DNA of 64,000 nucleotides from JAEVLT01 sp050496765 (GCF_050496765.1 NZ_JBNWEO010000009.1:62001-126000), one strand, 5' to 3'; positions 8,777 through 17,084 are shown, counted from the first letter of the stretch. Notes: generated by a model from the sequence alone, not told the origin. Numbers and translations are program-made.

Positions 8777-9267
8777 GTCGAATTCCACTTAAAACGCGTC
8801 GAATCCGCCCCCAAATGCGTCGAATTCCGCCACAACCGCGTCGAATCGCGCTCCCAAAGACGTCGAATTCCACTTCAATCGCGTCGAATCCGCTCCAAAA
8901 GACGTTGAATTCTGCTCCAACCGCGTCGAATCCGCTCCCAAAGACGTCGAATTGCGCTCCAATCGCGTCGAATCCGCCCCCAAAGACGTCGAATTCCACT
9001 TAAAACGCGTCGAATCCGCCCCCAAAGACGTTGAATTCCGCTCCAACCGCGTCGAATCCGCCCCCAAAGACGTCGAATTCCACTTAAAACGCGTCGAATC
9101 CGCCCCCAAAGACGTTGAATTCCGCTTCAAACGCGTCGAATCCGCCCGCAAAGACGTCGAATTCCGCTCCAAACGCGTCGAATCCGCCCCCAAAGACGTT
9201 GAATTCCGCTTCAACCGCGTCGAATCCGCCCGCAAAGACGTCGAATTCCGCTCCAAACGCGTCGAAT
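8777..9267. repeat. 21-bp tandem array B2 (GTCGAAT core, 24 units)
   Basis: The core GTCGAAT (two GTTGAAT-type variants aside) recurs every 21 bp from 8777 to 9261, with a single 22-bp step between 8840 and 8862. Units alternate between CGCGTCGAATCCGCCCCCAAA-like and GACGTCGAATTCCGCTCCAAA-like forms, so a 42-bp higher-order period is also visible. Because 21 is a multiple of three, long spurious heptapeptide reading frames exist on both strands. None has a ribosome binding site or family resemblance. The array separates aceA from yueI. Confidence 0.95.
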
Positions 9268-9292
9268 TCTCATGAAACTGTTCGATTTCCTT

Positions 9293-9319
9293 TTGACAGC
9301 ACTTTTTTTAAAATAGAAT
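9293..9319 (+). promoter_or_regulatory. Possible yueI promoter
   Basis: TTGACA at 9293-9298 and TAGAAT at 9314-9319 with a short 15-bp spacer. It begins about 25 bp after the end of the 21-bp array. Confidence 0.35.
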
Positions 9320-9362
9320 CATACATAATAATAGGTAAATCACATCGTTGGAGTTGATATTT

Positions 9363-9797
9363 TTGAAAAAACCGACAGTAGAGGAAGTTTTGCAGCAGGG
9401 AATTTACGGTACGAAGGAAATAAAGCCGGAAGAAAGACGGCAATTTCTCGGAACGTTAAGGGAGCGGGTTCTTGCTGTTCTGAAGAAAAACCAGGTGAGG
9501 GAGCAAGACGTTTACCCGCAAATTGGCCAGCTATTAAAAGAAAATCCTACTGCACACCTTTTATTAAACGGTACCCTTCCATATCGCGATTTATCAAAAT
9601 ACGTGAAGATTGCGAAAAAATGTAAAGCCTCCTATACAATTGTGACAAATAAGGAGCATGACACCGAGATTGGGCTTGTTCTGGCAGTGGATCATGCAAT
9701 TGACAAAGAGGAAATTTATCTAGGAAAAACAAACTCCACATCACAAACCAAAGCAAAGTCACCATCGTTTTTGGCAAAACTTTTTAAACGAGGCTGA
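9363..9797 (+). CDS. yueI: YueI family protein (DUF1694)
   Basis: A 144-residue cytoplasmic protein of unknown function. Family features are EEVLQQGIYGTKEIKPEERRQFLGTLRERV at the N-terminus, where LGTLRERV is the most conserved part, and the LLLNGTLPYRDLSKYV and GLVLAVDHAI strands of a YueI/ribosomal-L7Ae-like fold. TTG 9363 is preferred as start because GGAG at 9350-9353 lies 9 bases upstream; an in-frame TTG at 9348 is part of that site. It is monocistronic between a repeat array and the thiW riboswitch. Confidence 0.8.
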   Translation: MKKPTVEEVLQQGIYGTKEIKPEERRQFLGTLRERVLAVLKKNQVREQDVYPQIGQLLKENPTAHLLLNGTLPYRDLSKYVKIAKKCKASYTIVTNKEHDTEIGLVLAVDHAIDKEEIYLGKTNSTSQTKAKSPSFLAKLFKRG

Positions 9798-9822
9798 AAT
9801 TTGTTGAAACATGGAGTATAAT
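9794..9822 (+). promoter_or_regulatory. thiW promoter overlapping the yueI stop codon
   Basis: TATAAT at 9817-9822 with CTGAAA at 9794-9799 (17-bp spacer). The -35 hexamer contains the yueI TGA. Confidence 0.5.
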
Positions 9823-9840
9823 GAAAGCAAAAATACGATA

Positions 9841-9937
9841 GCACTGGGGGATCCGGAAAGCGGCCGGCTGAGAGTAAGACCCGAAATGTCTTTTACCCTT
9901 AAAACCTGATCTGGTTTGTACCAGCGTAGGGAAGTGT
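9841..9937 (+). ncRNA. TPP riboswitch (THI element)
   Basis: Contains the THI-box landmarks: CTGAGAGT, GACCC, AACCTGATCTGG, then TACCAGCGTAGGGAAGTG. The closing helix P1 can form between CACT (9842-9845) and AGTG (9933-9936). It senses thiamine pyrophosphate and controls thiW just downstream. Confidence 0.93.
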
Positions 9938-9972
9938 ATGGAAACCATTCATGCGAACTTCTGCTCAGTAAT

Positions 9973-10004
9973 ATCCCCCAGTGCTTGCGATTGAGGGGTT
10001 TTTT
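9973..10004 (+). terminator. Riboswitch expression platform: terminator with embedded ribosome binding site
   Basis: CCCC(C) at 9975-9979 pairs with GGGG at 9995-9998, followed by six T. The GAGGGG of the 3' arm (9993-9998) is also the only ribosome binding site for thiW. ATCCCCCAGTGC (9973-9984) is the exact complement of GCACTGGGGGAT (9841-9852) at the 5' edge of the aptamer, so an antiterminator pairing is mutually exclusive with P1 and with the terminator. Confidence 0.8.
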
Positions 10005-10517
10005 ATGCGAAAAACACAGAAACTTACCGTAACGGCGATGCTGATTGCTTTGGGAACGCTGACGAGCAACTTGTTGTATATCCCACTCGGGGTTACAAAG
10101 CTTTTCCCGATGCAAAGCTTAATTAACGTTTTATCAGCCGTTATTCTTGGACCTTATTACGCTCTTGCGGAGGCATTTGGCATCTCGCTGATTCGCAACA
10201 TGATGGGCACCGGTTCCGTCTTTGCTTTTCCGGGAAGCATGATTGGCGCGGTACTGGCTGCAATTCTGTATAGCAAAACAAACAAACTCTACTTGGCCTT
10301 TTTTGGAGAAGTCGTCGGGACAGGGATTCTTGGGGCGATGGCCAGCTTTCCAATTGCCACCTTGCTGCTTGGCAACCAGGCCACCCTTTTTGGTTTTATT
10401 CCGATGTTTATCTTCAGTTCACTCGCAGGTGCGGCCATTGGTCTGATTCTTCTCGCCATATTAATGAAAAATAAAGGCGTCATCCGGGTGTTAAGCGCAA
10501 ACCAAAGCAAAAATTAG
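10005..10517 (+). CDS. thiW: ThiW, thiamine-precursor ECF transporter S component
   Basis: A small integral membrane protein (170 residues, about five to six membrane segments) that binds a thiazole precursor (hydroxyethylthiazole is proposed for the family) and works with the shared ECF energising module, which is not encoded here. Family hallmarks are TVTAMLIALGTLTSN, PMQSLINVLSAVILGPYYAL and RNMMGTGSVFAFPGSMIGA. ATG 10005 is chosen because it follows the GAGGGG in the terminator arm. Control by the TPP riboswitch directly upstream supports the thiamine role. A terminator overlaps the stop codon. Confidence 0.9.
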   Translation: MRKTQKLTVTAMLIALGTLTSNLLYIPLGVTKLFPMQSLINVLSAVILGPYYALAEAFGISLIRNMMGTGSVFAFPGSMIGAVLAAILYSKTNKLYLAFFGEVVGTGILGAMASFPIATLLLGNQATLFGFIPMFIFSSLAGAAIGLILLAILMKNKGVIRVLSANQSKN

Positions 10518-10545
10518 CTGGTGAAGAAATTCATCAGCTTTTTTT
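10516..10545 (+). terminator. thiW terminator
   Basis: AGCTGGTGAA (10516-10525) pairs with TTCATCAGCT (10530-10539) and is followed by T7. Confidence 0.85.
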
Positions 10546-10601
10546 AATAAAATTTTCTGAAATTGACAACGTTTTCAATGTTGCTTAAATCGGCACAGCC
10601 A

Positions 10602-10631
10602 TTGCGAGAATACAGAAATATTTGGTATCAT
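10602..10631 (+). promoter_or_regulatory. Candidate promoter of gatCAB
   Basis: TTGCGA (10602-10607) and TATCAT (10626-10631) with an 18-bp spacer, about 45 bp upstream of gatC. Confidence 0.4.
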
Positions 10632-10675
10632 CAATAAATAAACCATGATTGCAATTTGAACGGAGGTAATAAAAA

Positions 10676-10969
10676 ATGACCCGTATATCAGCGGAGCAGG
10701 TGAAGCATGTCGCCAATCTTGCGAGACTAGCGATCACTGAAGAAGAGACAGAAAAATTTACAAAACAGCTCGATGCGATTATTACCTTTGCAGAGCAGTT
10801 AAATGAACTCGATACTGAGAACGTCGAGCCGACTTCGCATGTCCTTGATATGAAAAATGTGCTGCGTGAAGATAATCCGAAGCCGGGACTGCCGCGTGAA
10901 CAAGTGTTGAAAAATGCGCCGGAGCACCAGGATGGTCAGATCAAAGTGCCGGCGATTTTAGGCGAGTAA
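10676..10969 (+). CDS. gatC: Asp-tRNA(Asn)/Glu-tRNA(Gln) amidotransferase subunit C
   Basis: The 97-residue GatC stabilises the GatA-GatB complex that amidates misacylated Glu-tRNA(Gln) (and Asp-tRNA(Asn)). Recognised by RISAEQVKHVANLARLAI and the conserved tail LPREQVLKNAPEHQDGQIKVP. CGGAGGT lies upstream of the ATG. It is the first gene of gatCAB, 12 bases before gatA. Confidence 0.97.
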   Translation: MTRISAEQVKHVANLARLAITEEETEKFTKQLDAIITFAEQLNELDTENVEPTSHVLDMKNVLREDNPKPGLPREQVLKNAPEHQDGQIKVPAILGE

Positions 10970-10981
10970 GGAGGAGAACAG

Positions 10982-12439
10982 GTGAGTATTTTTGATAACA
11001 AAGTCGCAGAACTGCATCAATTTTTACATAAAAAAGAATTAACCGTAACGGATTTGGTTGATGAGTCGTATAAGCGCATTCGTGAAGTGGACGATCAAGT
11101 ACAGGCATTTTTAACATTGGATGAAGAGCGGGCAAGGGCTGCTGCAAACCGTTTTGATCAAAAGCTGGTAACGGACGAGCATAAAGGGTTGCTATTCGGC
11201 ATGCCGATCGGGCTAAAGGATAATATTGTCACAAAAGACCTCCGGACAACTTGTGCCAGCAAAATCCTTGAAAATTTTCAGCCGATTTATGATGCAACAG
11301 TTGTACAAAAATTGCAGTCTGCAGAGACGATCACCATTGGCAAATTAAACATGGACGAGTTTGCGATGGGCTCATCCAATGAAAATTCCGCTTATAAAAA
11401 AACGCGCAATCCATGGAATCTTGAAACCGTGCCAGGCGGTTCTTCCGGTGGTTCAGCCGCTTCGGTTGCAGCAGGGGAAGTTTTGTTTTCACTAGGATCG
11501 GATACTGGCGGTTCGATTCGCCAGCCAGCTGCCTTTTGCGGTGTTGTTGGGCTTAAACCGACATATGGCCGGGTTTCCCGCTTTGGCTTGGTGGCATTTG
11601 CGTCATCATTAGATCAAATCGGTCCGATTACGAGAACGGTCGAGGATAATGCGTATCTTTTACAAGCAATTTCCGGCGTGGATCCAATGGATTCAACCTC
11701 AGCCAATGTCGAGGTGCCAAATTTTGTCGAATCCTTAACGGGTAATTGTAAAGGTTTGAAAATTGCCGTACCGAAAGAGTACCTTGGCGAAGGTGTTACC
11801 GATGCCGTCCGCCAGTCGGTTTTAGCAGCGTTACGAGTGCTCGAAAAGCAAGGCGCTGTGTGGGAAGAGGTATCGCTGCCACACTCGAAATATGCGCTGG
11901 CAACCTATTATTTGCTGTCTTCATCCGAGGCATCCGCAAACCTGTCGCGCTTTGACGGGGTGCGCTACGGCTACCGGACACCGAATGCCGAGACGTTAAT
12001 CGATTTGTATAAAAACACACGTGCAGAAGGCTTGGGCGATGAAGTCAAGCGTCGGATCATGCTCGGAACATTTGCACTTAGCTCAGGTTATTATGATGCT
12101 TACTATAAAAAAGCGCAAAAAGTGCGTACATTGATTAAACAGGATTTTGAGACGGTTTTTGAAAACTACGATGTGATCATTGGCCCTACGACGCCGACGC
12201 CAGCATTTAAAATTGGCGAAAAAATTGCCGATCCATTGACCATGTATGCAAACGATATTTTGACGATTCCAGTCAACTTGGCTGGCGTGCCGGCGATTTC
12301 GGTGCCGTGCGGTTTTGATGGCGGGCTGCCGCTTGGGTTGCAAATCATTGGCAAGCATTTCGATGAGGCGACCGTGTACCGTGTTGCCCATGCATTTGAA
12401 CAAGCAACAGACTACTATAAACAAAAGCCGGTATTATAG
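10982..12439 (+). CDS. gatA: Asp-tRNA(Asn)/Glu-tRNA(Gln) amidotransferase subunit A
   Basis: Glutaminase/amidase subunit of 485 residues, with the length and sequence of Bacillus GatA. The amidase-signature Ser-cisSer-Lys triad is present: Lys in GLKDNI near residue 79, and the GGSSGGSAASVAAG serine region with GSDTGGSIRQPAAFCG. The start is GTG 10982, behind AAGGAGGAG. It supplies ammonia from glutamine, which is channelled to GatB. The spacing to gatB is 13 bases. Confidence 0.98.
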   Translation: MSIFDNKVAELHQFLHKKELTVTDLVDESYKRIREVDDQVQAFLTLDEERARAAANRFDQKLVTDEHKGLLFGMPIGLKDNIVTKDLRTTCASKILENFQPIYDATVVQKLQSAETITIGKLNMDEFAMGSSNENSAYKKTRNPWNLETVPGGSSGGSAASVAAGEVLFSLGSDTGGSIRQPAAFCGVVGLKPTYGRVSRFGLVAFASSLDQIGPITRTVEDNAYLLQAISGVDPMDSTSANVEVPNFVESLTGNCKGLKIAVPKEYLGEGVTDAVRQSVLAALRVLEKQGAVWEEVSLPHSKYALATYYLLSSSEASANLSRFDGVRYGYRTPNAETLIDLYKNTRAEGLGDEVKRRIMLGTFALSSGYYDAYYKKAQKVRTLIKQDFETVFENYDVIIGPTTPTPAFKIGEKIADPLTMYANDILTIPVNLAGVPAISVPCGFDGGLPLGLQIIGKHFDEATVYRVAHAFEQATDYYKQKPVL

Positions 12440-12452
12440 GGGGTGAAGGAAG

Positions 12453-13880
12453 ATGGAATTTGAAACAGTGATCGGACTAGAAGTCCATGTTGAGTTAAAA
12501 ACAGCTTCAAAAATTTTTTCCTCCAGTCCAAATCAATTTGGAGCGGAGCCGAATACCAATACAAATGTCGTCGATTTAGGCTATCCGGGCGTCCTGCCGG
12601 TTTTGAACAAAAAAGCTGTCGACTATGGGATGAAAGCGGCGATGGCATTAAACTGCCAGATCGCAACGCACACGAAGTTTGACCGCAAGAATTATTTTTA
12701 TCCGGATAACCCAAAAGCTTATCAAATATCGCAATTTGACAAACCAATTGGCGAACACGGCTGGATTGAAATTGAAGTGAACGGCTATACGAAAAAGATC
12801 GGAATTACCCGGATTCATCTAGAAGAGGACGCCGGCAAACTGAACCATGGCCAAGGCTATTCGCTTGTCGATTATAACCGACAGGGGACGCCTCTCGTCG
12901 AAATCGTCTCTGAACCGGATATTCGCACGCCGGACGAAGCCTACGCCTATTTGGAAAAATTAAAGTCCATCATCCAGTACACAGGCGTTTCGGACTGTAA
13001 AATGGAAGAAGGCTCATTGCGATGTGATGCCAATATTTCCATTCGTCCTGTCGGGCAAAAAGAGTTTGGTACAAAAACGGAATTAAAAAATTTAAACTCG
13101 TTTAACTTTGTCCGCAAAGGGCTTGAATATGAAGAAAAGCGGCAGCGGGAAGTTGTTGCTGCCGGCGGTGTGATTGAGCAGGAAACGCGCCGCTATGATG
13201 AAGCAACAAACACGACCATTCTGATGCGGGTAAAGGAAGGGTCGGATGACTATCGCTATTTTCCAGAACCGGATTTAATGGATTTGTCTATTGATGAAGA
13301 ATGGAAAGCGCGGATTCGTGCGGAAATTCCCGAACTTCCGGATGCACGGCAAAAGCGTTATGTGGAAGAACTGGGGCTTCCGGTGTATGACGCAAAAGTG
13401 CTGACCGTGACGAAAGAAATGGCTGACTTTTTCGAGGCGACGATTCAAGCTGGCGCTGACGCAAAAATGGCCTCCAACTGGCTGATGGGGGATGTTTCCG
13501 GTTATATGAACGCTGAGCAGAAAGAGCTTGCCGATCTCCCACTAACGCCAGAAAACCTGGCAGGAATGATCAAACTCATTGAAAACGGCACGATTTCATC
13601 AAAAATTGCGAAAACGGTCTTCAAAGAGCTGATCGAACATGGCGGTGATGCCGAGCAAATCGTTAAGGAAAAAGGACTCGTGCAAATTTCCGACGAAAGC
13701 GCACTGTTAAAAATCGCAACCGAAATCATCGATGCCAATCCGCAGTCAGTGGAAGATTTTAAAAATGGCAAAGCGAAAGCAATCGGCTTCCTTGTTGGGC
13801 AAATGATGAAAGCAACAAAAGGACAGGCCAACCCGCAAATGGTTAATAAAATATTGCAGGAAGAATTGAAAAAGAGGTAA
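12453..13880 (+). CDS. gatB: Asp-tRNA(Asn)/Glu-tRNA(Gln) amidotransferase subunit B
   Basis: Kinase/transamidase subunit of 475 residues that activates the tRNA-bound Glu or Asp. Signature parts: VIGLEVHVELKTASKIFS, DRKNYFYPDNPKAYQISQ, RQGTPLVEIVSEPD, YRYFPEPDL, and the C-terminal YqeY-like tRNA-binding domain ending in NPQMVNKILQEEL. GGGGTGAAGG provides the ribosome binding site. It closes the gatCAB operon. In B. subtilis dgkB follows directly; here a tRNA and putP intervene. Confidence 0.98.
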   Translation: MEFETVIGLEVHVELKTASKIFSSSPNQFGAEPNTNTNVVDLGYPGVLPVLNKKAVDYGMKAAMALNCQIATHTKFDRKNYFYPDNPKAYQISQFDKPIGEHGWIEIEVNGYTKKIGITRIHLEEDAGKLNHGQGYSLVDYNRQGTPLVEIVSEPDIRTPDEAYAYLEKLKSIIQYTGVSDCKMEEGSLRCDANISIRPVGQKEFGTKTELKNLNSFNFVRKGLEYEEKRQREVVAAGGVIEQETRRYDEATNTTILMRVKEGSDDYRYFPEPDLMDLSIDEEWKARIRAEIPELPDARQKRYVEELGLPVYDAKVLTVTKEMADFFEATIQAGADAKMASNWLMGDVSGYMNAEQKELADLPLTPENLAGMIKLIENGTISSKIAKTVFKELIEHGGDAEQIVKEKGLVQISDESALLKIATEIIDANPQSVEDFKNGKAKAIGFLVGQMMKATKGQANPQMVNKILQEELKKR

Positions 13881-13890
13881 ATAATCAATG

Positions 13891-13923
13891 AGGCTGAGGG
13901 AACCGGATTCCTTCAGCCTTTTA
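13891..13923 (+). terminator. gatCAB terminator
   Basis: AGGCTGAGGGAA pairs with TTCCTTCAGCCT and is followed by a T-rich tract. Confidence 0.85.
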
Positions 13924-14036
13924 TTTCTGGACAAAAAATTGTTCCAAAGGAATTGCCGAATATCGTCTAACCCCACTCGACAATTTTCTCCTATTTCCCG
14001 GGAAAAAAAGCGGCATTTCATACCGGTTCTGAGCAA

Positions 14037-14060
14037 TTTTAATCAAACGTTTGATTAAAA
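14037..14060. promoter_or_regulatory. Perfect 24-bp palindrome, operator-like
   Basis: The half-site TTTTAATCAAAC is followed directly by its exact reverse complement. A second perfect palindrome, TTTCCCGGGAAA, lies at 13994-14005. They sit between the gatB terminator and the tRNA-Pro -10 (TATAAT, 14102-14107). The regulator is unknown; a TetR-type operator is one possibility. Confidence 0.55.
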
Positions 14061-14139
14061 AAAACAGAGAGAAGTCAGTCGAAATTTGCTTAATAATGTA
14101 GTATAATGAAGGGGAAGTTTCGTATATACTTTACTAAAA

Positions 14140-14213
14140 CGGGATGTAGCTCAGCTTGGTAGAGCACTAGCATGGGGTGCTAGGGGTCGCAGGTTCAATT
14201 CCTGTCATCCCGA
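14140..14213 (+). tRNA. tRNA-Pro(GGG)
   Basis: A full cloverleaf can be drawn: acceptor CGGGATG/CATCCCG, D arm GCTC/GAGC, anticodon stem CTAGC/GCTAG with loop ATGGGGT (anticodon GGG at 14174-14176), variable loop GGGTC, T arm with TTCAATT, and discriminator A73. The 3' CCA is not encoded. It decodes CCC/CCU. It is a solitary tRNA gene downstream of gatB. Confidence 0.94.
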
Positions 14214-14214
14214 T

Positions 14215-14254
14215 AAAAAAGGCCAGACACTACTTCAAAGTGCCTGGCCTTTTT
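14215..14254. terminator. Bidirectional terminator between tRNA-Pro and putP
   Basis: Inverted repeat GGCCAGACACT / AGTGCCTGGCC, with an A run on the left and a T run on the right, so it can serve both the tRNA and the convergent putP. Confidence 0.85.
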
Positions 14255-14300
14255 CCATTTGGAAAAGTCTAAAAAAAACTACACTGGTTGAAATTTTACT

Positions 14301-15779
14301 TTATTCTTGCTTGAGAAGCCGAACGCTTTCGTCAAAATCTTGATCAATGGCTTCATTTTTACGATGGGTCCACAGGCTGACGATCACCGCAACAACAAAG
14401 TTGAAGACGAAGCCGGGAACAATTTCATAAAGAGTTTCGCCAAGCCCGGCGTTTTTCCATATAATAACGGTAGCGGCACCAACAATCATGCCGAAAAGTG
14501 CGCCCCAGTTCGTGATTTTTTTCCAAAACAAGCTTAAAAGAATAATTGGTCCGAACGAAGCGCCAAACCCTGCCCACGCGTAGGCCACAAGGTTTAAGAT
14601 GGTATTGTTTTGTTTAAAGGCCAGAGCGGCAGCAATCACGGCAATCAGCAATACGGCTAATCTGCCAAGGAAAACAAGCTCTTTGTCTTTCGCATCTTTG
14701 CGGACAACGATTTTATACAAATCTTCAACCAATGCACTCGACGTTACAATTAATTGGGATGAAATGGTGCTCATAATGGCTGCGAGGATAGCAGCCAAGG
14801 CAAAGCCGGCAAAGAGTGGATGGAATAAAATTTGGCTAAGCGAAATGAAAACAGCTTCAGGATTTTTTAATGAGTATTGTGTGTTCTGATGAAAAAAGGC
14901 AAGGCCAATCAGTGCTGTAAAAATGGTGCCGATTAGCGAAAAGATCATCCAGCTCATACCAATTCGGCGGGCGCTTTTTGTCTCTTTCACTGTCTTAATC
15001 GCCATAAAGCGAACAATGATGTGCGGCTGGCCAAAATAGCCAAGTCCCCAAGCCGCCGCGGAGACAACCCCTAAGAAAGTTGTGCCTTTAAATAAATCAA
15101 GCAATGTCGGATCAATCGCGCGGATCGTCGAGAACGTTTCAGCCGGACCACCGGTTTTAAAAACCCCGATTGCTGGAACAAGCAGGAGCGCCAGCAGCAT
15201 CATTAACCCCTGAATAAAATCGGTATAACTTACAGCGAGAAATCCCCCGAAAAGCGTATAGGCTACAACAACACCGCCAACGATATAAAGGCCTGTATGG
15301 TAACTTGTCTGAAAGGAATTCTCGAAGAAAACCGCACCTGAAACCATCCCGGATGAAACATAGAAAGTAAAGAAAATAAGAATCACAATACCGGAAACAA
15401 TCCGAAGCAATTTCGTTCCATCTTTAAAACGGTTTTCCAGGAAACTCGGGATCGTAATTGAATCGTTCGCAACTTGTGTATACGAACGAAGGCGTGGTGC
15501 CACTAACCGCCAATTTAAATAGGCACCGATCGTCAAGCCAATGGCAATCCAGGCATCGGCAAGACCTGTGACGTAGATTCCTCCCGGTAAACCCATGAGA
15601 AGCCATCCGCTCATATCTGCAGCGCCGGCGCTTAACGCAGTAACTGCAGGACCCAATGACCGGCCACCTAACATATAGTCCGTCAGATTGCTTGTGCGGC
15701 GATAGGCATACCAACCAATGAAAAGCATGGCCGCCAAGTAAATTCCAATCGAAACAAGTTGTAATGTTTCATTGACCAT
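14301..15779 (-). CDS. putP: Sodium/proline symporter
   Basis: Sodium:solute symporter (SSS family) of 492 residues with about 13 membrane segments, importing proline with Na+. Family signatures: YMLGGRSLGPAVTALSAGAADMSGWLLMGLPG in the first helices, followed by the AYLNWRLVAPRLR region, AAAWGLGYFGQPHIIVRFMAI, and AAIMSTISSQLIVTSSALVEDLY. On the minus strand AAAGGGGGAAAA precedes the ATG. It stands alone with its own promoter. The put catabolic genes are not nearby, so an osmotic or scavenging role (OpuE-like) is possible. Confidence 0.95.
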   Translation of the reverse strand: MVNETLQLVSIGIYLAAMLFIGWYAYRRTSNLTDYMLGGRSLGPAVTALSAGAADMSGWLLMGLPGGIYVTGLADAWIAIGLTIGAYLNWRLVAPRLRSYTQVANDSITIPSFLENRFKDGTKLLRIVSGIVILIFFTFYVSSGMVSGAVFFENSFQTSYHTGLYIVGGVVVAYTLFGGFLAVSYTDFIQGLMMLLALLLVPAIGVFKTGGPAETFSTIRAIDPTLLDLFKGTTFLGVVSAAAWGLGYFGQPHIIVRFMAIKTVKETKSARRIGMSWMIFSLIGTIFTALIGLAFFHQNTQYSLKNPEAVFISLSQILFHPLFAGFALAAILAAIMSTISSQLIVTSSALVEDLYKIVVRKDAKDKELVFLGRLAVLLIAVIAAALAFKQNNTILNLVAYAWAGFGASFGPIILLSLFWKKITNWGALFGMIVGAATVIIWKNAGLGETLYEIVPGFVFNFVVAVIVSLWTHRKNEAIDQDFDESVRLLKQE

Positions 15780-15813
15780 TCATTTTCCCCCTTTTATTCA
15801 ATTTTGGAAAAGC

Positions 15814-15895
15814 TAGAATATTCAAAAATAATATTCTATATTTAAAAAATATTCTAATTATTATAGTTATAATACACTTTTTTTATGAGAGTCAA
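15814..15895 (-). promoter_or_regulatory. putP promoter with repeated TAGAATATT boxes
   Basis: On the minus strand TTGACT (15890-15895) and TATAAC (15866-15871) are spaced by 18 bp. Downstream, TAGAATATT occurs twice in direct orientation (15848-15856 and 15830-15838, 18 bp apart) and once inverted (15814-15822). This looks like a repressor or activator binding region, regulator unknown. Confidence 0.5.
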
Positions 15896-15980
15896 TAGAC
15901 AATTATTTTTTTAAAATATGAAAAAAACTCGTCGTTCCAAGTCGGACGTTTCTCAGCGAAACAGACTGAATGGGAAACTT

Positions 15981-16010
15981 TTGCAAATGGAATAGGAAAA
16001 GAGGTATGAT
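15981..16010 (+). promoter_or_regulatory. Candidate dgkB promoter
   Basis: TTGCAA (15981-15986) and TATGAT (16005-16010), 18-bp spacer. Confidence 0.45.
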
Positions 16011-16092
16011 AGTGTACGGGCAACTGAATGAAAAACAATAAAAGACATGTGGAGTTAGAAAATTGTAAGAATTTAGTTATAGGATGATGTTC

Positions 16093-17034
16093 ATGAAAAG
16101 AGCAAGACTGATTTACAATCCTACTTCAGGCCGGGAAATTTTAAAGCGAAACCTTCCAGAAATTCTTGAAAAATTAGAAGTAGCTGGTTACGAAGCTTCC
16201 TGTCATGCGACGACTGGAGCGGGAGATGCAACGAAAGCAGCCCGAATTGCCGTAAAGCGACAGTATGATGCTGTCATTGCAGCAGGCGGTGATGGAACCA
16301 TTCATGAAGTGGTAAACGGACTCGCAGAACAGGAATATCGCCCAAAGCTTGGGATTATCCCAGCTGGCACAACCAATGACTTTGCTCGTGCCCTGCAAAT
16401 CCCGCGCGATATTTTAGGCGCTGTCGACATCATTACAAAGGGAGATACGATCCCTGTTGATATTGGCCGGATGAATGAAAAGTATTTTATCAATATCGCA
16501 GGTGGCGGTAGGATCACCGAGCTTACCTATGAAGTGCCGAGCAAATTGAAAACCATGCTTGGCCAGCTTGCTTACTATTTGAAGGGAATGGAAATGCTGC
16601 CATCGATCAAAGCGACTGAAGTTCGGATTGAGTATGACGGAAAGCTGTTTGAAGGCGAAGCCATGCTGTTTCTTGTCGGGTTGACGAATTCGATCGGCGG
16701 GTTTGAAAAAATTGCTCCGGATTCATCGATTAATGATGGCCTTTTTTCATTGTTAATTTTGAAAAAAATTAATTTGGCCGATTTTATTCGGATTGCAACG
16801 TTGGCACTTCGGGGCGAGCATGTCAACGACCCAAGTGTCATTTATACCCAAGCTAACCGGATCAAAGTCCATTCGGCTGAAAAAGTCCAGTTGAATCTGG
16901 ACGGCGAGTTTGGCGGCTTGTTGCCTGCGGAATTTGAGAATCTTTATCGCCATTTAGAAGTTTTTGTGCCAATCGATGACATTCGCCCGAATGATAAACC
17001 AACCGATTGGGAACCAGGGAAAAGATACAGCTGA
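16093..17034 (+). CDS. dgkB: Diacylglycerol kinase DgkB
   Basis: A soluble kinase of 313 residues that returns diacylglycerol, released during lipoteichoic acid synthesis, to phosphatidic acid. The NTP-binding core is visible: ARLIYNPTSGRE at the N-terminus, AAGGDGTIHEVVNGL, LGIIPAGTTNDFARAL, and NLDGEFGGLLPAEF near the C-terminus. ATG 16093 is chosen over two in-frame upstream ATGs because the TAGGATGA site (16079-16086) lies 6-8 bases before it. In B. subtilis the rRNA methylase gene rlmCD follows dgkB; here it lies 17 kb further on. Confidence 0.95.
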   Translation: MKRARLIYNPTSGREILKRNLPEILEKLEVAGYEASCHATTGAGDATKAARIAVKRQYDAVIAAGGDGTIHEVVNGLAEQEYRPKLGIIPAGTTNDFARALQIPRDILGAVDIITKGDTIPVDIGRMNEKYFINIAGGGRITELTYEVPSKLKTMLGQLAYYLKGMEMLPSIKATEVRIEYDGKLFEGEAMLFLVGLTNSIGGFEKIAPDSSINDGLFSLLILKKINLADFIRIATLALRGEHVNDPSVIYTQANRIKVHSAEKVQLNLDGEFGGLLPAEFENLYRHLEVFVPIDDIRPNDKPTDWEPGKRYS

Positions 17035-17055
17035 ACCATTTTATCTAGCCTGTTC

Positions 17056-17084
17056 AAAAAGTCCGCTTCAGGAGCGGACTTTTC
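17056..17084 (+). terminator. dgkB terminator
   Basis: AAAAGTCCGCT pairs with AGCGGACTTTT. A second weaker hairpin (CCGGGC / GTCCGG plus T5) lies near 17143-17166. Confidence 0.85.

Noticed and set aside
8789..9275. Long open frames on both strands through the 21-bp array (about 155 and 107 codons)
   Set aside because: They exist because 21 is a multiple of three; they encode only the repeat, lack ribosome binding sites and are open in several frames at once.
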